Origin: an uncultured Bryobacterales bacterium
GTDB lineage: Bacteria > Acidobacteriota > Terriglobia > Bryobacterales > UBA6623
Assembly: GCA_958295955.1 (NCBI GenBank)
Contig: OY282420.1
Span: 1,378,435-1,442,434, forward strand
DNA length: 64,000 nt
Reading direction: 5' to 3'
Position 1 is the stretch's first letter. Each line of letters starts with the position of its first letter. The position numbers and the translations under genes were made by a program. The notes below the pieces were generated by a model that saw only the letters and a list, made by a program, of their open reading frames with translations, was not told the origin of the DNA and searched no databases. Shown here piece by piece: positions 36,910-44,980 of this stretch.

Positions 36910-37888
36910 GATTCAGCGGCGGATTTTGCGGCGGGCGTTCCTGGCCGCGCCGGCCGCGTTGTGGGCGCCGCGGCCGGCGGCGGGCGCCGCTCCGAGCGGC
37001 TTCCGCGGCATTTTCCCCATCGTGGCGACGCCCTATCTTGAAAACGGCGGCGTCGATATGCCCACGCTGGCGAAGGAAACGCGCTTTCTGCACCACGCCG
37101 GCGTACACGGCATCGTCTGGCCGCAGCTTGCCAGCGAGTACGCGCTGCTGGCGTTCGAGGAGCGCATCGCCGGCGCGGAAACAATCGTGACGGCGGCCAA
37201 GGGACTGCGCCCGAAGGTCGTTATCGGCGTCCAGGCCGAAGACGCCGAGACGGCGGTCAAATACGCGGAACACGCGAAAAAAATCGGCCCGGACGCAATC
37301 ATCGCGCTGCCCCCGCGCAAGGGGAACCAGAGGGAATTCGACCCGGCCGCGGTCGAGGACTACTACCGCAAGATCGCCGCAGCCTGTCCGCTGCCGATGT
37401 TCATGCAGGCGATCGGCAATATGAGCGTCGCCTTCGTCGCCAAGCTGACGCGGGAGATTCCCAATCTGTACTTCGTCAAGGACGAAGCCGGGCACACACT
37501 GAGCCGCATCACGCAATTTCTGGAATTGGCGCAGGAAAAGAAACCCTTGCCGTTCACCGGCGGCCACGGGCGCACCCTGATCGACGAAATGGCGCGCGGC
37601 AGCGCGGGGAGCATGCCGGCGGCGTCCTGGGTCGATCTCTATGTCCGGGTATGGCGCCTGTGGCATGAGGGCCGCCGCGCCGAAGCGATGGACATGTTTT
37701 CGAAAGTAATGCTCTTCGTTACCGAAGTGAGCGCTTGGGGTCTGCCCGCGCTGGCCTACGTGCTGCACCTCAGGGGCGTTTTCCCGAATTGGCGGGTGCG
37801 CAACCCGCAAGCCCGCAAGCTGGACGAACATGCCAAGCAGTCGCTCGAAAGGACGCTCGCGTTCGTCAAGCCTTATCTGACCGCGTAA
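36887..37888 (+). CDS. Exported DapA-superfamily aldolase-like protein
   Basis: A 333-residue TIM-barrel protein of the dihydrodipicolinate synthase/KDG aldolase superfamily. The N-terminus is Tat-like (RRAFLAAPAALWAPRPAAG). The Schiff-base Lys is K198 in YFVKDEAG. The Tyr normally found about 28 residues earlier is absent (PMFMQ here), and the substrate-binding Thr-Thr pair is replaced by PQLASEY. It is thus an atypical subfamily, still likely to form a Schiff base with a 2-keto acid. Its overlap with the dehydratase-like gene suggests cleavage of that enzyme's product. Confidence 0.78.
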   Translation: MPAAAQSKIQRRILRRAFLAAPAALWAPRPAAGAAPSGFRGIFPIVATPYLENGGVDMPTLAKETRFLHHAGVHGIVWPQLASEYALLAFEERIAGAETIVTAAKGLRPKVVIGVQAEDAETAVKYAEHAKKIGPDAIIALPPRKGNQREFDPAAVEDYYRKIAAACPLPMFMQAIGNMSVAFVAKLTREIPNLYFVKDEAGHTLSRITQFLELAQEKKPLPFTGGHGRTLIDEMARGSAGSMPAASWVDLYVRVWRLWHEGRRAEAMDMFSKVMLFVTEVSAWGLPALAYVLHLRGVFPNWRVRNPQARKLDEHAKQSLERTLAFVKPYLTA

Positions 37889-37901
37889 CGAGCGCCGCGC
37901 C

Positions 37902-38120
37902 ATGAACATCGGACGGCTGATGATCGCGGTCGGATTGGGCTTGGCCGCGCTGGGCCTGCTGACGCTCGCCGCGTCGAAACTCGGCTTCCCGCGTTTGGGC
38001 AAGCTGCCCGGCGATATCGTCTATCGGGGCAAAAACACGACCGTGTACTTCCCCATCGTCACTTGCATCGCGTTGAGCGTGCTGCTGACCCTGGCGCTGG
38101 CGCTGCTCGGCAGGCGTTAG
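37902..38120 (+). CDS. DUF2905 family small membrane protein
   Basis: A 72-residue protein with two membrane helices (about 5-25 and 48-68) separated by the family-typical segment LGKLPGDIVYRGKNTTVYFP. Its function is unknown. It follows the DapA-like gene by 13 bases and may be co-transcribed with it. Confidence 0.88.
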   Translation: MNIGRLMIAVGLGLAALGLLTLAASKLGFPRLGKLPGDIVYRGKNTTVYFPIVTCIALSVLLTLALALLGRR

Positions 38121-38169
38121 CAAGCGGCCCTTGCATTCGAGGCGCGGTTCTCGCCACGATGGAACAGTC

Positions 38170-39318
38170 ATGCGCAGCCTGTTGCTTCTCTCCGTCGTTT
38201 CCACCGCGGCTCTGTCCGCCGCGGGGCCTTCGCCGGAAATCGCGTTCCGGAAACATACGCTCGACCTGGGCCGCAGCGAAACCTGCGCCGTCGCCGACCT
38301 GAACGGCGACCGGATTCTCGACGTCGTTTCCGGCGAGCACTGGTTCGCGGGGCCGGACTACAAGCGCCGCAAGTTCCGCTCGATCCTGTTCTGGAACAAT
38401 TACAACGACGATTTCAGCGATCTGCCCGTGGACGTGGACGGCGACGGCTCCGTCGATATCGTCAGCGTAAGCTGGGCGCAGAAGCGGGTCGCCTGGTGGC
38501 GGAACCCGGGGCGGGCAAGGGGCGAGTGGACGCAGCACGCGATTCACGAGGGACTCTCGGTCGAGTTCGCTCTGCTGGTCGATCTGAACGGCGACGGAAA
38601 ACGGGCGGAGATCCTGCCGCAGTTCGGGGGGCGGGATGCCGATAAAACATCATGGTTCGAGATCGCCGGCAGCGGAGAGGCCGCGCAATTCGTCGAGAGG
38701 CGCGTACGCAGCGAGGCGCACGGCCACGGAATCGGCGCGGGGGACGTGAACGGCGACGGGCGGACCGACGTGCTGACGCCGAAGGGCTGGCTCGAAGCGC
38801 CGCGCGACCCGAGCAAGACGCCTTGGGAATATCATGCGGAATTCCAAATCGAGCAGGCCGCCGGGTTCCTGCACGTCCACGACGTGGACGGCGACGGGCT
38901 CAACGACATCGTGAGTTCGCACGCCCACGGCTACGGCATTTTCTGGCTGCGGCAGCAGGCCGGCGCCGGCGGCAAGAGAACCTGGGAAAAGCTGCTCATC
39001 GACGACGCCTGGTCGCAGCCGCACGCCACGACCATGGCCGATTTGACGGGCAACGGCCGCCTCGAGATCGTGACCGGGAAGCGGCTCTACGCGCACAACG
39101 GGCGCGACGAGGGCGGCAGAGAGCCGCTGGGTCTCTACTGGTACGAATACGTCGATACCGGCGGGAAATGGGAATGGGCGCGGCATATCGTCCACTACGG
39201 CGGCCGCGTGGGCGGCGGCATGCAAATTCCGGTTGTCGATATCGACGGCGACGGCGACCTGGACATCGCGGTCGGCGGCAAAGGCGGCGTGTTCCTGTTT
39301 GAAAACCTGTCGCAGTGA
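38170..39318 (+). CDS. Secreted FG-GAP/VCBS-repeat protein
   Basis: A 382-residue exported protein starting at ATG 38170, where a signal peptide (LLLLSVVSTAALSAAG) begins. Repeats of the D-x-D/N-G-D-G type (DLNGDRILD, DVDGDGSVD, DLNGDGKR, DVNGDGRTD, DVDGDGLND, DIDGDGDLD) imply a calcium-binding beta-propeller. No catalytic domain is apparent. Such proteins are abundant in Acidobacteria and Planctomycetes and probably bind ligands outside the cell. Confidence 0.85.
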   Translation: MRSLLLLSVVSTAALSAAGPSPEIAFRKHTLDLGRSETCAVADLNGDRILDVVSGEHWFAGPDYKRRKFRSILFWNNYNDDFSDLPVDVDGDGSVDIVSVSWAQKRVAWWRNPGRARGEWTQHAIHEGLSVEFALLVDLNGDGKRAEILPQFGGRDADKTSWFEIAGSGEAAQFVERRVRSEAHGHGIGAGDVNGDGRTDVLTPKGWLEAPRDPSKTPWEYHAEFQIEQAAGFLHVHDVDGDGLNDIVSSHAHGYGIFWLRQQAGAGGKRTWEKLLIDDAWSQPHATTMADLTGNGRLEIVTGKRLYAHNGRDEGGREPLGLYWYEYVDTGGKWEWARHIVHYGGRVGGGMQIPVVDIDGDGDLDIAVGGKGGVFLFENLSQ

Positions 39319-39428
39319 ACTCCGCGCCGCCGCGCCTTTCGCCTTCGGTCACGTCGTACCCTTCAATGCCGGTCGATGCTCCGATGGCCCGCGCCGCCAC
39401 CGGCCCGCGACCTGTTCCCGGCGGCTTC

Positions 39429-39434
39429 TATAAT
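39429..39434 (+). promoter_or_regulatory. Consensus -10 element (TATAAT) before pheA
   Basis: A perfect TATAAT ends 18 bases before the pheA ATG, implying a leader of about 12 bases. No good -35 is seen at 17 bases. Confidence 0.5.
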
Positions 39435-39452
39435 GAAAACTCTTCCCGCCCA

Positions 39453-40292
39453 ATGACTCGAATCGAAGTGGCGTTTCAGGGCGCTCGCGGAGCGTTCAGC
39501 GAACAGGCTTGCCGGCAACTGCTGGCCGGGCACGAATTGGATTTTCATCCTCTGGGGCGTTTCGTCGATGTTTATGAAGAACTGCTGGCGGGGAAAGTCG
39601 GTTACGCGGTCATTCCTTTCGAGAACACGCTTCACGGCTCCGTGCATGAGAACTACGACTACCTGCTGCAGTACAAGCCGGCCATTCTGGCGGAGACGCG
39701 GGTGCGCATCGTCCACAACCTGATCGGCAAGCCGGAAGCCCGGTTCAGCGAGATCGAGCGGGCGATTTCGCACCCGGTCGCGCTATCGCAGTGCATGGAG
39801 TTTTTTCGCAAGAACCCGCGCATCCGCGCCGAGAGCCATTACGACACCGGCGGCAGCGTGAAAACCGTGATGGAAGGCGCTGACGAGACAACCGCCGCGA
39901 TCGCCTCGGCGCACGCGGCCAAGTATTACGGAGCGAAGATTCTGCGCAAGTCGATCGAGGACGACCGCGAGAATTACACCCGCTTCTTCCTGCTGAGCCG
40001 CGAAACGCCGCCGGATTGGCCGCGCCCGACGGGCAAGTTGAAGACCTCGCTGGTCTTTGTCACGAAGAACGTTTCCGGCGCTCTGTTCCGCTGCATGAGC
40101 GCTTTCGCGCTGCGCGACATCAACCTGACCAAGATCGAGTCGCGGCCGCTGAAGGGCCGTCCGTTCGAGTACCTGTTCTACGTGGACATCCTGGGCTCGC
40201 CGGACGAAGAGAATTGCTCCAACGCGCTGCGCCATCTAGGCGAGATGACGGAGATGCTGGCGGTGCTCGGCTGCTACCCGCCCGCGGAATAG
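39453..40292 (+). CDS. pheA: Prephenate dehydratase
   Basis: A 279-residue enzyme converting prephenate to phenylpyruvate in phenylalanine synthesis. The catalytic domain (about 1-180) shows VAFQGARGAFSEQA, VIPFENTLHGSV and the late ENYTRFFLLSR motif; an ACT domain (about 195-275) with KIESRP indicates feedback control by phenylalanine. There is no fused chorismate mutase. The ATG at 39453 is chosen because it starts the conserved fold and lies just after a TATAAT; the longer upstream frame is low-complexity. Confidence 0.94.
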   Translation: MTRIEVAFQGARGAFSEQACRQLLAGHELDFHPLGRFVDVYEELLAGKVGYAVIPFENTLHGSVHENYDYLLQYKPAILAETRVRIVHNLIGKPEARFSEIERAISHPVALSQCMEFFRKNPRIRAESHYDTGGSVKTVMEGADETTAAIASAHAAKYYGAKILRKSIEDDRENYTRFFLLSRETPPDWPRPTGKLKTSLVFVTKNVSGALFRCMSAFALRDINLTKIESRPLKGRPFEYLFYVDILGSPDEENCSNALRHLGEMTEMLAVLGCYPPAE

Positions 40293-40320
40293 CCGCAGGC
40301 GGTCCGCTTAGGATTCCGGC

Positions 40321-40404
40321 TTGACCCAGCAGATGATAGCCTTGATCCGTCTGGTGATGGATTGGCTGGAACGGCGTCAAGCGCGAATGCTCTCGGACAA
40401 CTGA
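40321..40404 (+). CDS. Possible 27-residue amphipathic peptide
   Basis: TTG at 40321 with AGGA seven bases upstream, encoding MTQQMIALIRLVMDWLERRQ and a short tail. It forms one predicted amphipathic helix. It lies alone in the gap between pheA and the esterase gene. With so few residues, translation is unproven. Confidence 0.25.
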   Translation: MTQQMIALIRLVMDWLERRQARMLSDN

Positions 40405-40497
40405 ATCCGGGCGGGCGCCGGACGCAATAACGCAAGCCCCGCGCTCCCGCCGCTGTTATGATCTTGGGGAGACCGCTGCAACAGGGGGCATCCACCA

Positions 40498-41799
40498 ATG
40501 GGCGACATCGAAAACCGCGAACTCTTCAAGCTTTTGAAAGGCGGCGGCGCCGCGCCGGATGCGCAGGCGGCGGCGGTACGCAAGCATTTTCCCGAAAAAG
40601 CTCTCGGCGACGGGTCGGCCGTCGCCGCTTACGGCGGACAGTTCGTTTGGGCGCTGGCCGCGGAGAATCGGCCGCACCTGTACGTAAACGACGCCCCGGC
40701 CAAGCCGATGCGCCCGCTGCCGGGAAATCTGTGGGTCCAGGCCGCAACGCTGCGCACCGGCGCTTCCCACGCGCACTACTACCGCGTCAACCGCGGCATC
40801 TTGGGCGGGAAGCGCTTCGATACGGCCGCCTACGGCCCCGATTCCTACCCACAGGAAAACGTCCCCCAAGGCAAGCTCTCGGAGCAATTCGTTCACGAGA
40901 GCGCCGTTTACAGCGGTTGGAAGGTTTCGTACTGGGTTTACGCCTCTCCGGGCGTTGACCCGGCGAAGCCCTCTCCGGCGATGGTCTGGCAGGACGGCCA
41001 CCGCTTCATCGAGCGCGACAAACGCTCCCGCATCATGACGGTGGTGGAGAATCTGGTCCGCCAAAAGAAGATCCCCCCGATGCTGCAGGTGCTGATCGCC
41101 CCGGGAGAAATCGGCGATTACGACAACGATTCCGGCTATGCGCCGCAGTCGATCGGGCACATGCGCAGCGTGCTCTACGACACCTTCAACGACGACTACA
41201 ACAAGATGGTCGTCGATGAGATTTTTCCCAAGGTCGATGCGCTCTACCGCTTGCGGAGCGACGGCTACTCGCGGGCGATCGGCGGCCAATCTTCGGGCGG
41301 CATCTGCTCGTTGAACTCGGCCTGGTTCCGGCCGCAGGCGTTCGGCCGCGTGCTTTCCCGAATCGGCAGCTACGCGAGCATTCAGTGGCGCTACGGCCAG
41401 GAGAACCCGCGCAACGGGTACCCGCTCGGCCGCTTCGGCGCCGCCGACCCGGCCGAAACGCTCGACGGCGGCAACATCTGGCCGTTTCTGATCCGCAAGC
41501 GGGAGAAGAAAAACATCCGCATCTGGCTCGAGGACGGCAGCTACGATCTCGAAAATGCGTACGGAAGCTGGCCGCTGCAGAATATCCAGTTGGCCAATTC
41601 CCTCAAGATGAAGGAGTACGATTTTCACTTCAGCTTCGGCAACGCCCAGCACAACACGCAGCACGGCAACGCCGAGTTGCCCGAGGCGCTGACCTGGCTC
41701 TGGCGGGACTACGACCCGCCGGCGACGCATCAGGATTTCACGATGGATCCCGTGGAAAAAGCGAAGCCTTATTTCCGCGTGCGGATCGCCAACCGCTAA
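40498..41799 (+). CDS. Esterase of the enterochelin-esterase/esterase D family
   Basis: A 433-residue alpha/beta-hydrolase. The C-terminal catalytic domain (about 135-405) contains the nucleophile elbow GQSSG (Ser265), a late acidic residue region, and GNAQHNTQHG with the likely catalytic His. The N-terminal 130 residues resemble the carbohydrate-binding-like domain of Fes/IroE relatives. No signal peptide is evident, so it is probably cytoplasmic. TATGAT at 40457-40462 may be its -10. It is followed by the HipA-like kinase gene after 20 bases. Confidence 0.8.
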   Translation: MGDIENRELFKLLKGGGAAPDAQAAAVRKHFPEKALGDGSAVAAYGGQFVWALAAENRPHLYVNDAPAKPMRPLPGNLWVQAATLRTGASHAHYYRVNRGILGGKRFDTAAYGPDSYPQENVPQGKLSEQFVHESAVYSGWKVSYWVYASPGVDPAKPSPAMVWQDGHRFIERDKRSRIMTVVENLVRQKKIPPMLQVLIAPGEIGDYDNDSGYAPQSIGHMRSVLYDTFNDDYNKMVVDEIFPKVDALYRLRSDGYSRAIGGQSSGGICSLNSAWFRPQAFGRVLSRIGSYASIQWRYGQENPRNGYPLGRFGAADPAETLDGGNIWPFLIRKREKKNIRIWLEDGSYDLENAYGSWPLQNIQLANSLKMKEYDFHFSFGNAQHNTQHGNAELPEALTWLWRDYDPPATHQDFTMDPVEKAKPYFRVRIANR

Positions 41800-41819
41800 C
41801 AGCGCGCAACTGCGGCGCC

Positions 41820-42740
41820 ATGCCGGTTCGAGCCCGAGAGCATATACGCAGAATGCGCGGAGGCGCCAACGCGCATCTGATGTTGGCCGACGACGACCGT
41901 TTTTACGTCGTCAAGTTCCGCAACAATCCGCAGCATCCGCGCGTCCTGGTCAACGAGGCGATTGCCTATACGCTGCTCGACTACCTGCAACTCCCGGCGC
42001 CCCCTTGGGACTTGGTGGAAGTATCGCGCGGCCTCATTGCGGTCAGCCCGGGGCTGACGCTGGAAAAAAACCATCGCATCGTCCGCTGTGAGCCGGGGCT
42101 GCACTTCGGCTCGCGCTGCCCGCTGGACCCGACCCGGCACTCGCTTTACGACTACGTGCCCGAGTCCGTGCTCGACCGCGTGCTGAATTTGCAGGCTTTT
42201 CTCGGCGTGCTCGTGTTCGATAAATGGGTGAGCAACGCCAACGGCCGCCAGGCGATTTTCTTCCGCGACCGCGCCGGACGCTGGCTGGCAAGCGGCGGCG
42301 TTGCGGACGAAAAAAAGACATCGCCGCGCTCGTTGGTTTATGTGGCCAATATGATCGATCACGGGTTCGCCTTCAACGCGCACCATTGGGATTTTTTCGA
42401 CTCGCCCGAGCGCGGGCTTTACTTGCGCCGGGAAGTTTACAAACCCGTAACCGGACTCGACAGCTTCGAGCCGTGGCTGACGCGGGCGCGCGAATGCCCG
42501 CCGGAGGTCTTGGACGACGCTTATAAACGGATTCCGCCGGCTTGGCTGGGGGCGGATTCGGGAGAGCTCGAGGCTTTGCTGGAGAAACTTTTCGCCCGTC
42601 GGGAAAGCGTCGCGGACTTGGTTCAAGCGACAAAAGGCGCCCCGCGGACCCCGTTCCCGAACTGGGCCGCCCGCGTTTCAACGGGCGGCATTCCTCGGGA
42701 AGCGGGACAAAACGGCGGATATGGAATCGAAAGGAACTGA
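41820..42740 (+). CDS. HipA-like kinase domain protein
   Basis: A 306-residue protein matching the HipA-like kinase family usually found beside DUF3037. Visible features are the Gly-rich RMRGGANAHLML loop, the ATP-binding Lys in RFYVVKFRNN, VNEAIAYTLLDYL, the catalytic-loop-like FDKWVSNANGRQ and the metal-binding MIDHGFAF. HipA kinases phosphorylate protein targets and often work as toxins, but this subfamily lacks the HipB repressor. Its 3' end overlaps the DUF3037 gene by 20 bases. The function of the pair is unproven. Confidence 0.82.
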   Translation: MPVRAREHIRRMRGGANAHLMLADDDRFYVVKFRNNPQHPRVLVNEAIAYTLLDYLQLPAPPWDLVEVSRGLIAVSPGLTLEKNHRIVRCEPGLHFGSRCPLDPTRHSLYDYVPESVLDRVLNLQAFLGVLVFDKWVSNANGRQAIFFRDRAGRWLASGGVADEKKTSPRSLVYVANMIDHGFAFNAHHWDFFDSPERGLYLRREVYKPVTGLDSFEPWLTRARECPPEVLDDAYKRIPPAWLGADSGELEALLEKLFARRESVADLVQATKGAPRTPFPNWAARVSTGGIPREAGQNGGYGIERN

Positions 42741-43512
42741 ATTGGCGGCGGCAAAACAAACTTGGCGGTACCGCCTGTTGCGCTATGTGCCCAACATCGT
42801 ATCGGGGGAGTTTTACAACTTGGCGGTGCTGCTCTACGACGCGGACGGCGCGCTGGTGGACGCCCGTTTCGCCCGCGAATTCAAGCGGGTCGCCTGTCAT
42901 CCGCTGGCGGACGTGCATTTGCTGGAGCAGCTTCGCGAAGAATTCGAGGAGCTGCTGCCGGCGGGCGAAGAACTCGGCGGTTATCTGGCGGCGCTCGACA
43001 AGCGCTTTGCGCGCAGCTTCGACTTTTCGCCGCCGCGGGCATTTCTCGGCGGCGCCGCGCCGGCGGAGATCGAACGGCTCTACCGGCAGCTTGTCGCCGA
43101 CCCTCCGCTGCTCAGGGCCGAATCCGCCCCGCCGCGGCCGGGGACGCGCCTCTACTTGCGCGCAAAGATCGACGCCGCCTTCGCCGAGTTGCGGCTCTTC
43201 GATCTCGGAGTCGAAAAAGATCGCGAGGTCCGCTACGGCCCGGACCGCGCCGTCGCCACCTTCGATTACGCCTATCGGCCCAACGGGCATGAGCAGTACG
43301 TGCATGCCCTGGCCCTGGAGAACGACCTGCAGGAAACCATGCGCCTGGGCTTCATCAAGAGTCTGCTGCCCTCTGCGGGGCTGAGCGTAGTGGTGGACGA
43401 ACGCGCGCGGAACGACGTGCGCGGACTGCTGGACCAGGCACACATCGGTGTCTGGACCGAGCCGCAACTGGGGGAACTGGCGGCGCAAGCGCATGCGCAA
43501 CTCACGCGCTGA
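42721..43512 (+). CDS. DUF3037 family protein
   Basis: A 263-residue protein with the family pattern YRLLRYVPNIVSGEFYNLAVLLYD (shortened here to its key part: RYVPN...GEFxNxxVLL) at about 17-40. The rest is helical, with an RxFDFSPPR segment. No catalytic motif is recognisable. It is translationally coupled to the HipA-like kinase and probably acts as its partner, regulator or substrate. Confidence 0.82.
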   Translation: MESKGTELAAAKQTWRYRLLRYVPNIVSGEFYNLAVLLYDADGALVDARFAREFKRVACHPLADVHLLEQLREEFEELLPAGEELGGYLAALDKRFARSFDFSPPRAFLGGAAPAEIERLYRQLVADPPLLRAESAPPRPGTRLYLRAKIDAAFAELRLFDLGVEKDREVRYGPDRAVATFDYAYRPNGHEQYVHALALENDLQETMRLGFIKSLLPSAGLSVVVDERARNDVRGLLDQAHIGVWTEPQLGELAAQAHAQLTR

Positions 43513-43567
43513 GCGCGGCGCGTTTCGGCAGCTTTCAAAGGCCCTTCAAGACACTTTGAAAAGCCGT

Positions 43568-44899
43568 TCAACGGCCCGCCCGAGCGGCCATCCTCTGGAT
43601 TGCATCCAGCACGGCCCGCTCGACGGCGGGCTCGAAAAGGCCGTAATCGACATAAAGCCCCCGTGTCTCGTAGCCCCCCTCGGCCAGTACCCGCGCGGAC
43701 GGCAGGTAGCCGAAAACATCGTTGTTGTAGCCGCTGACCCAGAGATTCAGCGGACCGAGCATCCGCTCGGCGGCGAGAGCGTACTCGACCAGCGTTTCGC
43801 CGCTGTAGGCAACAAGAGTGAGATCGCGCCCGAACTGCCAGAGCGCAAAGGGCGCGGCGTAGGTTTCGAGCAGCTTTTCGCCCCGGTCGAGCTTGGCCAG
43901 AGCCCCGGCGGTAAAAAACCGGCGGTAGGAAGGAGCATCCCGGCCCATCGCTTCGATCTCGGCGCGCGAGTGCTTCTTGAGCGGCAGCGGCACGCGCTCG
44001 AATTCCGTCTTCAGCGGGCCGCGCACCCGCCGCAGGCCGCTTGCGAGCACCCGCATCACTTCTTCGGCCAGGTCGCTGCCGTGGCGCCGGGCAAGATCGA
44101 ACGTGCCCCGCGGGTGCGGGTTCGCGTCTCCGGCGCACCCGGTCAGGAACATCGCCTGCACGGCGGAGCGCCGGGCTTCCAGAAACTGCTGGGCGAACCC
44201 GGCATAGTCGCCGCTGATGCGCATGTTGCCGCCGCCGAGCGTCGTGCAATGCGCAGCGGCGCCGAACACCACGGCGCGAAGGCGTCCGCGGGCGTCGTCG
44301 ATGCGCAAGACCGGAACGGTGCGGTCGGCCGGGCCGCGGGCGTTCGCGCCAAGAACGATGCCGCGCTCGGTGAACTGCCGGCGATTCATCACGAACTTCG
44401 CCACTCCCTGCCCCCACGAAAGGTTTGCCGGCCGCAAATCTCTCAGAGCTTTCCGCGCCGCGGCGGCGGTCTTGTCTTCGAGGATGCGCACGTAGCGCTC
44501 CAGCTTGCGCCGATTCTCCGCGTCCACGCCGGTCAGCATCGACCCCGCGACCAGCGGGCCCGAGTGCGTATGCGAGGCATTGAACAAAATGTCTTCCCGG
44601 GCAATGCCGTCGCTTTCCCGCAGCCGGCCCGCGATATTCCGCGAGCGCTCGGCGGTAAATCCGAGGATGTCCGCCGTGATCAGCAGCGCGCGTTTTCCAG
44701 CGCCGTCTTCAAGCGCCAGCGCCTTGGCGAAAAGCGGCTGCTCGACGGCCTCGAACGGCTGCCGTCGGGCGGCATAGCCAGCCATCGGCAGCGGCGTCTC
44801 GGGAGTGATGTCCACCGCGGCCAGGCCGACTTTCCAGTCGGTCGGCTGCGCCGGCAGAACGGCCGCGCCGACAGCGGCGAAGAAAACCGCAAACCGCAC
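43568..44899 (-). CDS. Neutral/alkaline ceramidase-like secreted hydrolase
   Basis: A 443-residue exported protein with a signal peptide (RFAVFFAAVGAAVLPAQ). The N-terminal domain matches the ceramidase family: VDITPETPLPMAGY, ASHTHSGP and AAHCTTLGG supply metal-binding histidines, and LTGCAGDANPHPRG follows. It is shorter than neutral ceramidases (about 650), lacking the C-terminal beta domain. Many acidobacterial and planctomycete members are of unknown specificity, so sphingolipid cleavage is only one option. The start is GTG at 44899, nine bases downstream of a TATAAT, suggesting a leaderless mRNA. Confidence 0.85.
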   Translation of the reverse strand: MRFAVFFAAVGAAVLPAQPTDWKVGLAAVDITPETPLPMAGYAARRQPFEAVEQPLFAKALALEDGAGKRALLITADILGFTAERSRNIAGRLRESDGIAREDILFNASHTHSGPLVAGSMLTGVDAENRRKLERYVRILEDKTAAAARKALRDLRPANLSWGQGVAKFVMNRRQFTERGIVLGANARGPADRTVPVLRIDDARGRLRAVVFGAAAHCTTLGGGNMRISGDYAGFAQQFLEARRSAVQAMFLTGCAGDANPHPRGTFDLARRHGSDLAEEVMRVLASGLRRVRGPLKTEFERVPLPLKKHSRAEIEAMGRDAPSYRRFFTAGALAKLDRGEKLLETYAAPFALWQFGRDLTLVAYSGETLVEYALAAERMLGPLNLWVSGYNNDVFGYLPSARVLAEGGYETRGLYVDYGLFEPAVERAVLDAIQRMAARAGR

Positions 44900-44907
44900 T
44901 GTGGAGG

Positions 44908-44913
44908 ATTATA
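44908..44913 (-). promoter_or_regulatory. Consensus -10 element directly before the ceramidase-like gene
   Basis: TATAAT on the minus strand, nine bases before the GTG start. With normal spacing, transcription would begin at or within two bases of the start codon. No ribosome-binding site is present in between. Confidence 0.5.
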
Positions 44914-44980
44914 GCTCCAACCGGCGGCGGCAAAACGATTGCCGGGCCGCTGCTATGATGAGGGACAAGTCGGTTTCAGC

